From: Mytilus edulis
Taxonomy: Eukaryota; Mollusca; Bivalvia; Mytilida; Mytilidae
Assembly (NCBI RefSeq): GCF_963676685.1
Contig: NC_092353.1
Span: forward strand, 10,565,734-10,629,733
Length of the DNA: 64,000 nucleotides
Reading direction: 5' to 3'
Shown here piece after piece: positions 39,001 to 46,300 of the stretch. The notes beneath the pieces were generated by a model. It had not been told where the DNA came from. It did not search any database and saw only the letters and a list, made by a program, of their open reading frames with translations. A program made the translations under genes and the position numbers. Positions within the stretch are counted from its first letter, which is position 1. Every line of letters begins with the position of its first letter.

Positions 39001-40940
39001 AGTTAAACCCTGAAACCAAATTTCAGAAATCCATGTATTGTAGTTCCTGAGAAAAATGTGACGAAAGTTTCATGGGACGGACTGACTGACGGACGGACTG
39101 ATGGACGGACAGACAGAGGTAAAACAGTATACCCCCCCTTTTTTAAAGCGGGGGTATAATAAATATATATTCTCCAAGTGTTTGTGCAATGATTTCTTCT
39201 TAAAAAAGCCATGCATTCAAAAAAGGTAGCACGAAGCACATAACTTACTATGCCAAGTTGGTGATGATATTTCTGTCCAATATTTTCTAACACTAAGAAC
39301 ATTTTTGAGCAGAACATTACTATAATCTAAGCCATATGCCTGACACATGTATTCATCTTGTAAGATTTCATCTATGTGGTTCAACAATGATGAACATTTT
39401 AATCTAGGTCCACCTGAAATGAGAAGGATTCATATTATATATTGTAACATCTTTAGCAAGTATAAGCTTTCATGATTTCAAATTAATATTAAAGTATATA
39501 AAGATTTTCTAATATTTCACAAACACAAAGAACTGTTCTTGTAATTCTGTCTGTTTTACGTTAAAAAAAATCAAGTCATTCAAAATTGCATGAAATATCT
39601 GACAGAGACAAATAATCATTGATTTAATTTGACCTCAAACTGTTCCTTTGATCAAAGAATGAATTTTAGTTTGCCCTAACTTCATGCACTATGTCTGTCA
39701 GTTTTGCCCATATAATATACATTTGTTTGATATGTACAAAATTTGCTTACGCTTATCAGCTTGTCTGATGACAAACTTCACCAGATCACTGACTTCCTTT
39801 TTAGCGTTTTCCTTCCTGGTTAGAGTTGCAGCTGAAGCCTGTTCTTTACTTTTCTGTAAATGCTGTGTCTCTATCCGAACATACTTCCCAGCAGACTGAA
39901 ATCACAAAATCAATCACAGGGATGACAAAATATTACCGGGTACTCCATTCAAATCACAGAATCAGTCATATGAATGGCAAAATATTACAAGATGCACATA
40001 ACAAAATGTATCATATATGGTTCTAAAGAATACACTTTCAATCCATAGGTTTTGATAAGTATTGAAAATCAAAATGCACTTTACATGAGAAATAAAAGTT
40101 TTAATTTTCCAAAAGCTAGGAAAACAATATAATATAATAACTAAATTTTATTATGTTGAGTCTTATAACTTCTCCTCCTTCAAGTCTCATTGATTTACTT
40201 ACTTTGAAGACATAATCCCAAGTTAACTGTTCATCAGAACTTCCAGCATTCTTACTGTCTGTATATCTATCCAACGCTTTGATAACAGTACTCTTACACA
40301 GTAACTGACGAAATTTCTCTGCACTTTTCTAAAATAATGAAACCAAACCAGGTCATTTGTAAAGAAGTTAAAGGAAATAACAATCCTAATTTATAACATA
40401 AACACCTTTCTTGTAGAAATAACAATCCTAATTTATAACATAAACACCTATCTTGTAGAAATAACAATCCTAATTTATAACATAAACACCTTTCTTGTAG
40501 GTACTAACACCCTGAATAATATAGTTTACAAACAGAAGGTGGAGTTAACTGGGGGTGACATCATGTGTTCATCCTTCATTATATTATGTGGACTTACAGT
40601 GGAAAACAATGCTTTACCCCAGCATTTTGTTTCAATTGATGAGTGTGAAATCAAATGTAACTTGCACTGAGTATGGCTGTGTATTCTGGTCTATTTCATT
40701 AAAAAAATCCTAGTTTATGAACCTTTCGTTCAATTTAGAGGTGTGGTGCCCCTCAATTTACCTATCACTGGGAGTTGGGATATCACACTTTTTGAAATAA
40801 CTTAGGGTTCAGTTAATTCAAAAAAAAAGATTTACAAACATAATATAGTTGTTGTATAAAAAGATACAAACCTTTCTTTCTGTTATTTTTTCTAACAACA
40901 GTCCACGACAGCAGGAAATCACATCTGATAAGCTATCCAT
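47..40940 (-). CDS. ATM: ATM serine/threonine kinase, N-terminal two thirds (39 exons, 3' end outside window)
   Basis: This is an orthologue of ATM, the nuclear PI3K-like kinase that is activated at DNA double-strand breaks through MRN and phosphorylates checkpoint and repair proteins. The 39 exons chain with consistent phases and GT-AG introns into about 2,143 residues. The product aligns along its length with human ATM; strong matches are LRETIHRLVYIA, CLGEIGPVDLE, LSTKTGIEF, GDPDGLYGCGAG and KAVITYDIE. The window covers the HEAT-repeat solenoid and the first part of the FAT domain. The kinase and FATC domains must lie left of position 1. Several exon lengths equal my recollection of human ATM (165 and 166 bp for exons 4 and 5). 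The gene is divergent from MYCBP. Exon edges are repeatedly duplicated in tandem. The identity is near certain; individual splice sites are predicted by eye. Confidence 0.96.
3241..4720 (-). repeat. ATM exon 34 acceptor array: about 19 units of 66/67 bp
   Basis: Each unit holds the first part of exon 34 (encoding TRFSE-VLPLVIHD) plus intron sequence ending in the acceptor TTTCAG. The unit at 3241-3282 is joined to the real exon. Good copies run to about 4495, followed by two degenerate ones to about 4720. Some units are 66 bp (in frame) and some 67 bp (an AAATCAAG versus AAATAAG difference), so frames drift and only stretches are open. Human ATM has the matching segment at VLPYLIHD. Confidence 0.93.
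5806..5990 (+). repeat. GCCAATGAGACAACT dispersed repeat, copy 1
   Basis: Contains TGATTGCCAATGAGACAACT, a CAACAATGAGCAAAGCCCAT block and AACGAGAAAACTAA. Related sequence occurs at 52711-52920, with short inverted relics near 14870-14935 and 28575-28640. I recall this sequence as common in mussel DNA. Confidence 0.65.
7836..8688 (+). repeat. 50-bp minisatellite at the exon 29 donor (about 17 units)
   Basis: About 17 units of 50 bp run from 7836 directly up to the exon 29 donor. The last unit (TTTAAAGCATACAA on the plus strand) is the donor-proximal intron sequence itself, so the array seems to have grown from bases just inside the splice donor. Units vary at a few positions (AATGTT/AATGTC/AATGCT, CATAAG/CATCAG). 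Confidence 0.92.
8758..9190 (-). repeat. ATM exon 29 acceptor array: four 113-bp copies
   Basis: The first part of exon 29 (to the EEK codons), with its acceptor and about 20 intron bases, recurs at 8758, 8871, 8984 and 9097 with an exact 113-bp period. Only the first copy is joined to the remainder of the exon. Since 113 is not a multiple of three, use of a distal acceptor would break the frame. The copies are almost identical. Confidence 0.92.
9795..10105 (+). repeat. Copy 1 of a hairpin-containing repeat family
   Basis: A long imperfect palindrome at 9801-9950 (stem AATATTTTTTCTGTCTAT..., GTGGTGCACACTG, with a central AATGCGCGTAGCG) is followed by about 150 bp shared with 34540-34680. It lies in the intron between exons 27 and 28. 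It looks like a MITE without coding capacity. Confidence 0.8.
10500..10640. repeat. TTTGCAGCAAA-rich palindromic cluster
   Basis: Several copies of TTTGCAGCAAAC and GTTTGCTGCAAAC alternate in both orientations within 140 bp, with GCAAGCTTGC in the middle, so the segment can fold back on itself. It lies in the intron between ATM exons 27 and 26. Confidence 0.7.
10905..10970 (+). repeat. Two copies of a GGCGTCATTATGGAG unit
   Basis: AAAGGCGTCATTATGGAG occurs twice in 33 bp. It is locally CpG-richer and has no known function. Confidence 0.7.
12180..12500 (+). repeat. Dispersed repeat ending in CCCTCTGCTAATGTGGGCAT
   Basis: A segment with CAAACTTGGTCTGTGTTTTG, a GTTGAGGCAAACTAAATTTA block and an end like that of other mussel repeats (GGGCATAAAAAT). 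Related fragments occur near 13050-13330 and 14690-14830. All are in ATM introns. Confidence 0.55.
15561..15843 (+). repeat. CAAGAATGTGTCC...GGTGGGGCATAAAA repeat, copy 1
   Basis: Starts ACAAGAATGTGTCC and ends GTAGGTGGGGCATAAAA. It lies in the intron between ATM exons 22 and 23. Confidence 0.8.
17505..18249 (-). repeat. ATM exon 20 acceptor array: seven 105-bp units in one open frame
   Basis: The 5' part of exon 20 and about 25-30 bases of the preceding intron, with the TTTCAG acceptor, are repeated seven times with a period of exactly 105 bp (unit landmarks at 17549, 17654, 17759, 17864, 17969, 18074 and 18179). Only the copy at 17505-17619 has the rest of the exon and a donor. Because 105 is 35 codons and no unit contains a stop, the exon frame stays open from 18308 to 17490. 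Units differ by single substitutions, so the array is young or homogenised. Using the outermost acceptor would add six 35-residue repeats (210 residues) to ATM. Confidence 0.93.
18784..18811 (-). ncRNA. Hammerhead-like core, left end of composite element
   Basis: Read on the minus strand: CTGATGA, A, a six-base-pair stem (GCCTGC/GCAGGC) with loop CTT, then GAAAC. These are the two conserved strands and stem II of a hammerhead ribozyme. I could not define stem III or a certain cleavage triplet, so activity is unproven. Confidence 0.45.
18821..19860. repeat. 210-bp inverted repeat with about 620-bp spacer
   Basis: The sequence 18821-19030 and its reverse complement at 19650-19860 are nearly identical. 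They sit inside the composite element next to its left end. The transcript of either strand could fold into a long hairpin. The spacer (19031-19649) includes another copy of the element terminus. Confidence 0.88.
20340..21400 (+). repeat. 121-123-bp tandem array inside the composite element
   Basis: Five to six diverged units, with landmark CTATATTTCATTT-like blocks at 20547, 20668, 20791, 20912 and 21034. The array is interrupted at about 21087-21290 by a small foldback element with GGGGCGGATTC and GGATCTGCCCC ends and a run of 23 G. Open frames here are chance products of the repetition. Confidence 0.8.
21087..21290. mobile_element. Small foldback (MITE-like) insertion with poly-G
   Basis: The ends are inverted (GGGGCGGATTC and GGATCTGCCCC) and an internal hairpin pairs TTCTCAGCTTAATAA with TTAATAAGCTGAGAA. 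It splits the 121-bp array. The run of 23 G at 21105-21127 could vary or be miscalled. Confidence 0.55.
21800..21989 (+). promoter_or_regulatory. Promoter-like segment inside the intronic element
   Basis: This is a locally CpG-richer stretch within AT-rich surroundings. It has two ETS-type CCGGAA sites (acCCGGAAtt, ttCCGGAAtc), a YY1-type GCCGCCATTGTT, and no TATA box before the ATG at 21990. The arrangement resembles a housekeeping promoter. Function is inference from motifs. Confidence 0.4.
21990..22133 (+). CDS. Unrecognised 47-codon ORF or first exon after a promoter-like segment
   Basis: The ATG at 21990 opens MNIAVTNNNDKNKFLARL, IGDFGEHGAEKVCKVIS and so on, to a stop at 22131-22133. 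Possible splice donors lie at AAG-GTTTGC (22077) and AAT-GTAAGG (about 22110), so it could be the first coding exon of a gene or a captured gene fragment. I do not recognise the protein and see no following exon before the element ends at 22911. It is on the strand opposite to ATM. Confidence 0.35.
   Translation: MNIAVTNNNDKNKFLARLIGDFGEHGAEKVCKVISYFLSNVRRLRRA
22709..22736 (+). ncRNA. Hammerhead-like core, right end of composite element
   Basis: This is the plus-strand counterpart of the left-end core: CTGATGA, GCCTGC stem, CTT loop, GCAGGC, GAAAC. The two copies are inverted relative to each other and identical over the core. Confidence 0.45.
22998..23068 (-). repeat. Diverged duplicate of the ATM exon 19 3' edge
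   Basis: About 70 bp here match 23374-23445, which is the donor and last part of exon 19, including the TACCTACTGACA donor block. The two copies are separated by a dispersed-repeat insertion. The duplicate lacks the exon 5' part and an acceptor, so it is a relic. Confidence 0.8.
23095..23376 (+). repeat. Dispersed mussel-type repeat between the exon 19 duplicates
   Basis: A roughly 280-bp segment whose plus strand encodes short chance frames (SNTTGATFGAGSAYPSP). I recall very similar sequence scattered through mussel genomes, so I call it a dispersed repeat and not a gene. It lies exactly between two copies of the exon 19 edge. Confidence 0.6.
23535..24905 (+). pseudogene. Truncated non-LTR retrotransposon reverse transcriptase
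   Basis: In pieces and in shifting frames the plus strand encodes reverse transcriptase blocks: IDIIFLDFKKAFDLVDH, then VPQGSILGPLL, then ADLYADDTTIH (the catalytic Y-A-D-D motif), and a C-terminal region (KRAARIILELPYDTP, SYSGPTLWNKPPEALR). In-frame stops follow KY and EE, and frames change later, so it is dead. The 5' end (endonuclease, ORF1) is missing, and the 3' end finishes in ATT-rich sequence after an AATAAA. These traits fit a 5'-truncated LINE of the CR1/Jockey kind. It lies in the intron between ATM exons 18 and 19, antisense to ATM. Confidence 0.85.
25251..25382 (+). repeat. AGGACGCCTCC repeat, 3' part
   Basis: A roughly 130-bp segment (AGGACGCCTCCGGGTGC ... CATTCCCCATTTCCATTCTC). 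Fuller copies lie at 44331-44656 and 52106-52447; all are on the plus strand. Confidence 0.75.
27038..27304 (+). repeat. CAAGAATGTGTCC...GGTGGGGCATAAAA repeat, copy 2
   Basis: Diverged copy (ends GTAGGTAGGGCATAAAA) in the intron between ATM exons 15 and 16. Confidence 0.78.
30159..30614 (+). repeat. CAAGAATGTGTCC...GCCCCTCTACTAT repeat, copy 3, partly doubled
   Basis: The core (CACTATCATTTTCTATGTTC to ACTTTAACCTGAA) is present twice in tandem, so this copy is about 450 bp long. The terminal GTGGGGCATAAAA is missing. It lies in the intron between exons 12 and 13. Confidence 0.78.
32129..32200 (-). repeat. Degenerate duplicate of the ATM exon 10 3' edge
   Basis: This segment repeats the donor and last coding bases of exon 10 (TTACCATGG with GTTAGTTG, then GATGTCCATCC) with an internal deletion of about 20 bases. 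It lies directly downstream of the true exon in transcript order. It keeps a potential donor but no acceptor. Confidence 0.75.
32853..34154 (+). repeat. Dispersed repeat (CTAGAGGCTC...GGTGAGCTAAAA), copy 1, with 502-bp internal duplication
   Basis: It begins ACTAGAGGCTCTAAAGAGC and ends GGGCCAGGTGAGCTAAAA. The other copy is at 56293. The part around 33055-33557 is repeated at 33559-34060 with an offset of 502 bp, and both halves carry the same 63-codon chance frame. It lies between ATM exons 8 and 9. Confidence 0.8.
34390..34685 (+). repeat. Copy 2 of a hairpin-containing repeat family
   Basis: This is homologous to 9795-10100. It shares GGAATGACT, TGTCTATGAAGAAATAAC, a GTGGTGCACACTGAATAA stem with its inverted partner, and the end CATCCAAAATTAAATTATT. 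The 912-bp foldback starts exactly at its end. Confidence 0.8.
34686..35597. mobile_element. 912-bp foldback element with TA duplication (mariner-type MITE)
   Basis: The two halves are inverted complements of each other over nearly the full length. Ends are CAGTGACTTGACTG and CAGTCAAGTCACTG, flanked by TA on both sides as in Tc1/mariner insertions. Only a short loop around 35130-35155 is unpaired. No transposase frame is present. It lies in the intron between ATM exons 7 and 8. Confidence 0.88.
36060..36310 (+). repeat. Degenerate short tandem repeats (AACATAGTATAAGTTT)
   Basis: The motif ACATAGTATAAGTTTAACA recurs at irregular spacing in the intron just before ATM exon 6 in plus-strand coordinates. 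No coding role is seen. Confidence 0.7.
36909..37178 (+). repeat. CAAGAATGTGTCC...GGTGGGGCATAAAA repeat, copy 4
   Basis: Copy in the intron between ATM exons 5 and 6, ending ATCGTAGGTGGGGCATTAAA. Confidence 0.78.
38048..39160. mobile_element. Element with ATACCCCCGC inverted ends and six 168-bp internal repeats
   Basis: The left end reads ATACCCCCGCCGC and the right end AAAGCGGGGGTAT. The interior is about six direct units of 168 bp (landmarks at 38092, 38260, 38428, 38596, 38764 and 38932), so two frames stay open for 244 and 303 codons on the minus strand. The right end has a GACGGACGGACTGA-type tail. Repetition, not selection, explains the open frames. It lies between ATM exons 4 and 5. 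Confidence 0.75.
40374..40501 (+). repeat. Three 42-bp tandem units upstream of ATM exon 2
   Basis: GAAATAACAATCCTAATTTA plus TAACATAAACACCTTTCTTGTA is repeated at 40374, 40416 and 40458. The array lies about 45 bp from the exon 2 acceptor, in the intron, and contains no exon sequence. Confidence 0.85.
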
Positions 40941-40948
40941 TTTTTCAT
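40919..40948 (-). promoter_or_regulatory. Short upstream ORF overlapping the ATM start codon
   Basis: An ATG at 40948, eight bases before the ATM start and out of frame, opens a ten-codon frame that ends at 40919, inside the coding sequence. Both ATGs have A at -3; the ATM ATG also has G at +4. Scanning ribosomes that start at the first ATG would miss the ATM start. A regulatory effect is inference. Confidence 0.5.
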
Positions 40949-41957
40949 GTTAATGATATGCAATTCTAAATTGAAATAAATGGTTAAGATTATTACCAAG
41001 TTATTAAAATATTTTTTTTTTATAATTGAAAAACATTCAGTGAGCAAGCTCTATAAATTTGTTTATAAAGAGTAACAGCTTATAGCTTAAACCACAAAGC
41101 AAAGAAATACAAGTAAAACTTATAACTATGAGGGACAAATAAATATATCCATCAATTGTGATATCTGCTTTCTCTCTCAGCATTGGTTTTGGAATAAATA
41201 ATCAATAGCAGAAAATGATATGTTGATAAAACTTAGTTAATTATATATGTTTACATACATGTACAATTTTCTTATACCTTGGCTTAGAAAAATAGATGGA
41301 AAACAGTGTACTTTAAAATTGAATAGCTGTAACTGTATAGTATCATAACTATTTGTTATAACTGGGAAGAAAAAACACAATCACTAAAGCTACACACAAC
41401 AACTAGAAGGCACACATAATTTTAAATGAATATAATTTACCAGCAAAATTCAGTGCATGTAAAGTCTGCATACAAAAATAAAGAGGTGCAAATTCTATGA
41501 TTTAACTAGTTTAATAAATAGTTTTGTCCATGTTAGGGAATGACTATTTCACTTCCAGGGGGGTTATCATGGTTATTGTTTTTTTTCTATCTCCACATTG
41601 ATGTAAAAAATAGTGATCGAGCAGATGACAAAAAAATTATTCTTAATGCAAATTCCTCCCATATCATCTGATCATATGGCTGAACATGCATGTTAAAGTA
41701 CATATATTTTACAAGTTTTAACCTCTTTCTTCTATGCCTATGGTCTGATCATTTGTTTTCATACATAATATGAATTTGTACTATGAATGCTTTTTCAATA
41801 GAAATTGTGACGTCACAATGCATTTTTAATACCACGAAAACCCATGAGATGAGGATACATTTTACCATTTGTAATACATTTTTCATAATTAAACACTCCA
41901 ATTTTGTCCCTATTGACATTGTAACCGGAGAGCATAAGTTTCATTACAAAATTGCTT

Positions 41958-42028
41958 GTCTCCACCGTGACTCGAACCGATGACCTCTGCCTTACAAGAC
42001 AATGTGCTAACCGATTGAGCTAAAGAAG
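41958..42028 (-). other. tRNA-Thr-like pseudogene or SINE head, copy 1
   Basis: The minus strand reads as a degenerate tRNA: A-box-like TAGCTCAATCGGTTAGCAC, an anticodon loop CTTGTAA (TGT, threonine-type), and B box GGTTCGAGTC. Stems are imperfect. The same head occurs 345 bp away, which points to a tRNA-derived SINE and not a working tRNA. Confidence 0.55.
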
Positions 42029-42302
42029 TACTTCCTTAGCTCAACCGCTTATAGAATATCTACCGCATTTTCTAAGGGAAGCAATCCTGTCACACTTCCC
42101 CAACCTCACGAGTCATCATACCATTATGACTCTCACACACATTACCCTAGCTAGAATTCCTCTCTAACTTATGTGGGTTTTTTAGCTGGGCGCCAATGTA
42201 ACCGGAGAGCATGATTGATTGTTGGTTGCTTTACGCCGCATTAGCACAAAAAGGCTATATCGTGGCGTCCGGAGTGCATGAATTTCATTACAAAATTGCT
42301 TG

Positions 42303-42372
42303 TCTCCACCTGGAATCGAACCCCGAGACCTCTGTGTTACAATGCAGTGTGTTAACCGACTGGGCTAAAGAA
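42303..42372 (-). other. tRNA-Thr-like pseudogene or SINE head, copy 2
   Basis: The minus strand has TAGCCCAGTCGGTTAACAC, a TTGTAAC loop and B box GGTTCGATTCC. It shares flanks with copy 1 (CATTACAAAATTGCTTGTCT and GAAGTACTTCCTTAGCTCAA on the plus strand). Confidence 0.55.
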
Positions 42373-43179
42373 GTACTTCCTTAGCTCAACCACTTATGGC
42401 TGACTAAGTATCTATACCACATTTTCTAAAGGAAGCAATACACCTTATCTCTATTAGCCTTATCGGCCGGCTGAACCAGCCGCTTGAACTTTTGACGCAT
42501 ACAACAATCACTTTTCCATTGTGGCTTCAGATATTTTATTTTATGACGTCAAAATTTTACGGGAACCAGTGTGATATCCAGTAATGGCGGACAAATAACG
42601 ATAAGGTGTATCCCGTCAAAATAGTAATAGTATAATTTGTTCCTGTGTAATCTATTCAGCAGTTTGCACTTGATTTATGAAGGGTGAGATTGTCTCTGTA
42701 ACTCTGTGACAACAGAAAAAATAAAAAATGAAAATAAGTCAAGGAATGATTGAGGGCACTGACTCAGTGACTGAGGCAGTGCTGGCCTGTCTCTTTAAAA
42801 GACTTAAAACCGAAAGACCCTTCTTCTTCTTGCTTTTTCATACATGTCAGGAAAGGGGAAAATAATCTTAACAGTGTCATAAAGCAACCTAAAGTATTTA
42901 GTAATTCATTTTTAAAATACCGTTGAATAATTAGAGAAACACCAATCATTTTGAAAATGCCTCCAAAACTCAAAAACAGACGATTTTTTTTCCTACATTT
43001 TTCGGGTCTTTTCATCAAACAAATGGATAAAGCTACAAATTCCGAAAAACGGAAGTTAAGTTTGACCGTACAAACTAAATGATAACTACTTTGGCATTTT
43101 ACATTATAACAAGAAAACATATTATTTTCTTCCGCAGTTTTACATCAAACCAATCTTCATTGAACTTTTAAATTTGACT

Positions 43180-43328
43180 TGATCGTTTATCACAATTGTA
43201 AAGTTTTATTTGAGACCTGTTATCATCTAGGTTCTTCACCGGTCACTGCGCATGTTACCGAAACCTTGATAGCAACCATTCCTAACTGGACCTGTTTGAA
43301 ACGAGATTGAAGAACAACATCAGACATC
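43180..43328. promoter_or_regulatory. Candidate MYCBP (possibly bidirectional) promoter
   Basis: The block has an NRF1-like site (CACTGCGCATGTT at about 43246-43258), CACCGGTCAC, and no evident TATA box just before the MYCBP ATG. If ATM has its first noncoding exon nearby, the promoter would be shared. This is inference from motifs and geometry. Confidence 0.4.
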
Positions 43329-46300
43329 ATGACAACTTACAGGGTATACTTTATTTCAAAATTGGCGTAAAATAGTCTTCTTCTCTGTTTAAATAACCGT
43401 ATAGTTTCAATGGACGAACTTGAATCAAATACAGTAAAACTAATTAAAAACTAAAGGTGACCCAGGACAGATTTTTCAATCTTTTCTGAATAATTCTGTT
43501 TAAAGTCATATATTGCAAATTAGTTTGACTGTTATTCTATTCTTGTTAAAATATTGGAATAAAGTATAAAAGATGTGTTTTGGTAATTAGAAGAAAAAGA
43601 TAATGGGATAAGTTTGTTATGAAAAAAGGAATGTCTTACAAATTCAAGGAAGTTATATCCCAGCTTAAATTAATGTTGCGGTGCAGTCCGGTGTATCTGC
43701 ACACCTAAGACTTTTGACTTCACTTCATTCAACAAATAAAACCAAAAATTGGATAAAATTGTGTGAACACTTCATAACATACTTTTATTTTATAAAATCT
43801 TCTGTTTGTATGGTTTCATCCTCAGAATTTTTAGTAATGTGTGTCCAAAATTAGGGAATCCCCTTTTCTGAGAGTTCCTCCAATGTCTGGTGATTTCTCG
43901 CATGCCTTACAAAAATAGGTTATTTTGAATAAAAGAAAGATTTTATACTACTAAATGTAGCTGAATTTGAACCAAACAGTGAAACACACTGCCAAAGATG
44001 CCAATGGATGCAGAGCAAAAAATTATTTCATATCATAATTAAATTTGACTTAGGTAAAACAAATTTTATCTGATGATGTATTTTTTTAATGGAAATTGAC
44101 CAAATATGGTAAATCAAGGAATTGCAGTTATTAATGAACTCTTGAACTTATCAATTTTATTCTTTTTTTTTCCCTTCAGAAGGCTTAAACAATAACAAGA
44201 ATGATTTTATTTATATTAATGTGTTGATATGATGAAATCAGCTAATGTGCGATATCACAGGCTGTGGGGACTCCACTGTTAGTGTAAAGTCAGTTGTGGT
44301 CTCCAATTTTTCAGAATCAAAGTAAAAGACTATAGAGGTATAGGGGAAGGGTTACGATCTCATAGACCTGTTTAACCCTGCCGCTATTTTGGGCCTGTCC
44401 CAAGTCAGGAGCCTCTGGCCTTTGTTAGTCCTGTATGATTTTTAATTTTAGTTTCTTACGTATTATTCAGAGTTTAGTATGAGGTCCATTCTCACTGTAC
44501 TAGTATACATATTTTTTAAGGGGCCAGCTGAAGGACGCCTCCGTGTGCGGGAGTTTCTCGCTACATTGAAGATTCATTGGTGGCCTTTGGCTGTTATCTG
44601 CTCTATGGTTGGGTTGTTGTCTTTTAAATCATTCCCCATTTCCTTTCTCAATTTTATGTGTAATTTTATTGTGAGTACAACAAAATTGAAAAGATGTTCA
44701 AGTCAATCAGTCTGCACCAAAACTTTACCAACTTCTACTACATTTACTTCTTCTAATCCAAAGACTTAACGGAAAAGACCAATATTTTGCCATTTTTCAT
44801 TATGTGTCTGAACAATGTTTTGCAAATACTTGCTAGTCCAAATAGAATTGTTCTAGTCTGGGACATTGGATCAGTGGCGAACGGTATAGACAGTCATTGT
44901 TTAGGATGTTTTGAACAAATTATAGCAATTGAGTGTACTGTTAGATTTTGAAAGTATAATTCGACAGAAAGAATTACTCCATTAGATTCTGACACAGCAG
45001 CGACAAGAAGACAAGTTTAGCAACTAGAAGTCAAATCTAGCATCACACAATTTTATAGTCTTATTCAAACAAATAATGTTAAAAAAAAAATACAAACTTA
45101 ATGAATTTAAGTTTAGTTTTTATGGCCCCGCCACTAAGTGGTCGGGACATATAGTTTTACCCCTGTCTGAAATTCCAAAATTCCGTCATTCCACAACAAA
45201 CCATTATACAGAGTTTTTTTTGAAAACCGCTTCAGATATTGGGCTGATCTTTGGAATATAAGTTCTCCATGATGAGTTACAGATCAAGTTTAAGTTTTGT
45301 TCTGCTTCGCTAATTTTTGACAAAATTATGGGCTTTGGACTTTGATAAATTGTTGAAAATCACAGTTATACAGACTTTTTTTCTAAACACTTTCAGATAT
45401 TGGGATGATTTTTTGGTTTGTGAGTTATTCATAAGTTACAGATCAAGTTTAAGTTTCGCTGCTCTGCTAATTTTTGCTGTAATTTTTGGCTTTGGACTTT
45501 AATAAAATTTTGAAAATCGCTGTTATACAGACTTTTTTTCTAAACGCTTTCAGATATTGGGCTGATTTTTGGTATGTGGCTAACAATGATGAGTTACAGA
45601 TCAAGTTTAAGTTTTGTTCCACTCCGCTAATTTTTTCTAAAATTAAGGGTTTACAACTTTTTTCTATACGCCTCCAGATTTTTAGCTGATTCTTTTATAT
45701 GTGAGACTACCATCATGTTTGTGTCCACATGTGTAATTGAAATTGCAGATTTTTCAATTTTTGGAGATGGGGCCATTCGTGTCGCTTTGACACATCTACA
45801 TGTAGTTTGTGTATATATAAAGCATATCAACATGATCAATGATATATAAACTAAAACAAGGAATTATATGAATCAGAATTAATTTAAATTCTGGATAATA
45901 GCTCTGGGTCAACATGTACAGTTTATTTTGTATTTATATCAAAACTTATTTAATATGAAAATTTGTAGTCTATTGTGAACATTCTCCTTTCTAAAAAATG
46001 TATTCTTCTAAATTATATTTCACCATAAATGCAGAAAAATAGTTTTACTGCCACCATGGTCATGCTGATGTTGAAGGTGGTTTTTAGGTGAAGATTCAAA
46101 AGTTCATGAATAATGATACAGTTTCCTTTGAGACTAGACGACTTGTTTCTACAAATTTCTTGCAATGATCACTTATGAAATAAAATTTACACTGTAGGGA
46201 GCTGACAGCAAGAGAGAGGAGTTCAGAAAATATTTAGAGAAAGCAGGTGTATTAGATGCCTTAACAAAAGGTATGATGCATAAAATAAATAGACAACTTT

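Larger units (their letters stand above)
25383..40202. other. ATM introns without recognised content (exons 17 to 2 region)
   Basis: Introns at 25383-25818, 25975-26462, 26546-27037, 27625-28059, 28274-28818, 29747-30158, 30893-31446, 31555-32128, 32375-32653, 35910-36059, 36515-36908, 37525-37990, 39414-39750 and 39896-40202 are AT-rich and hold nothing I can name, apart from short relics of the dispersed families mentioned elsewhere. Confidence 0.6.
30761..40940 (-). other. ATM: ATM coding exons 1-12 (residues about 1-491)
   Basis: Exons, in transcript order: 40872-40940, 40203-40328, 39751-39895, 39249-39413, 37359-37524, 36352-36514, 35805-35909, 34248-34324, 32654-32714, 32217-32374, 31447-31554 and 30761-30892. 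The product starts MDSLSDVISCCRGLL and continues with a TAN-type motif (L14, K18, E21, R22). The expected last hydrophobic position of that motif is A26. Later landmarks are NVLLKNVLSVRKYW, SRTQICKLGETVF and IQMQAHHPGG, all matching the human N-terminal solenoid. The ATG at 40940 was chosen because it matches the human start, lies in a good context (A at -3, G at +4) and is the only start that gives this frame. A probable 5'UTR acceptor ends at 40966, so the transcript probably begins in an upstream noncoding exon. Confidence 0.93.
40966..43328. other. ATM-MYCBP intergenic region
   Basis: This is the 2.4 kb between the divergent start codons. It holds the tRNA-like pair, otherwise AT-rich sequence, and near its right end a short region with more CpG. 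A noncoding first exon of ATM should lie here, but I cannot place it. Confidence 0.7.
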
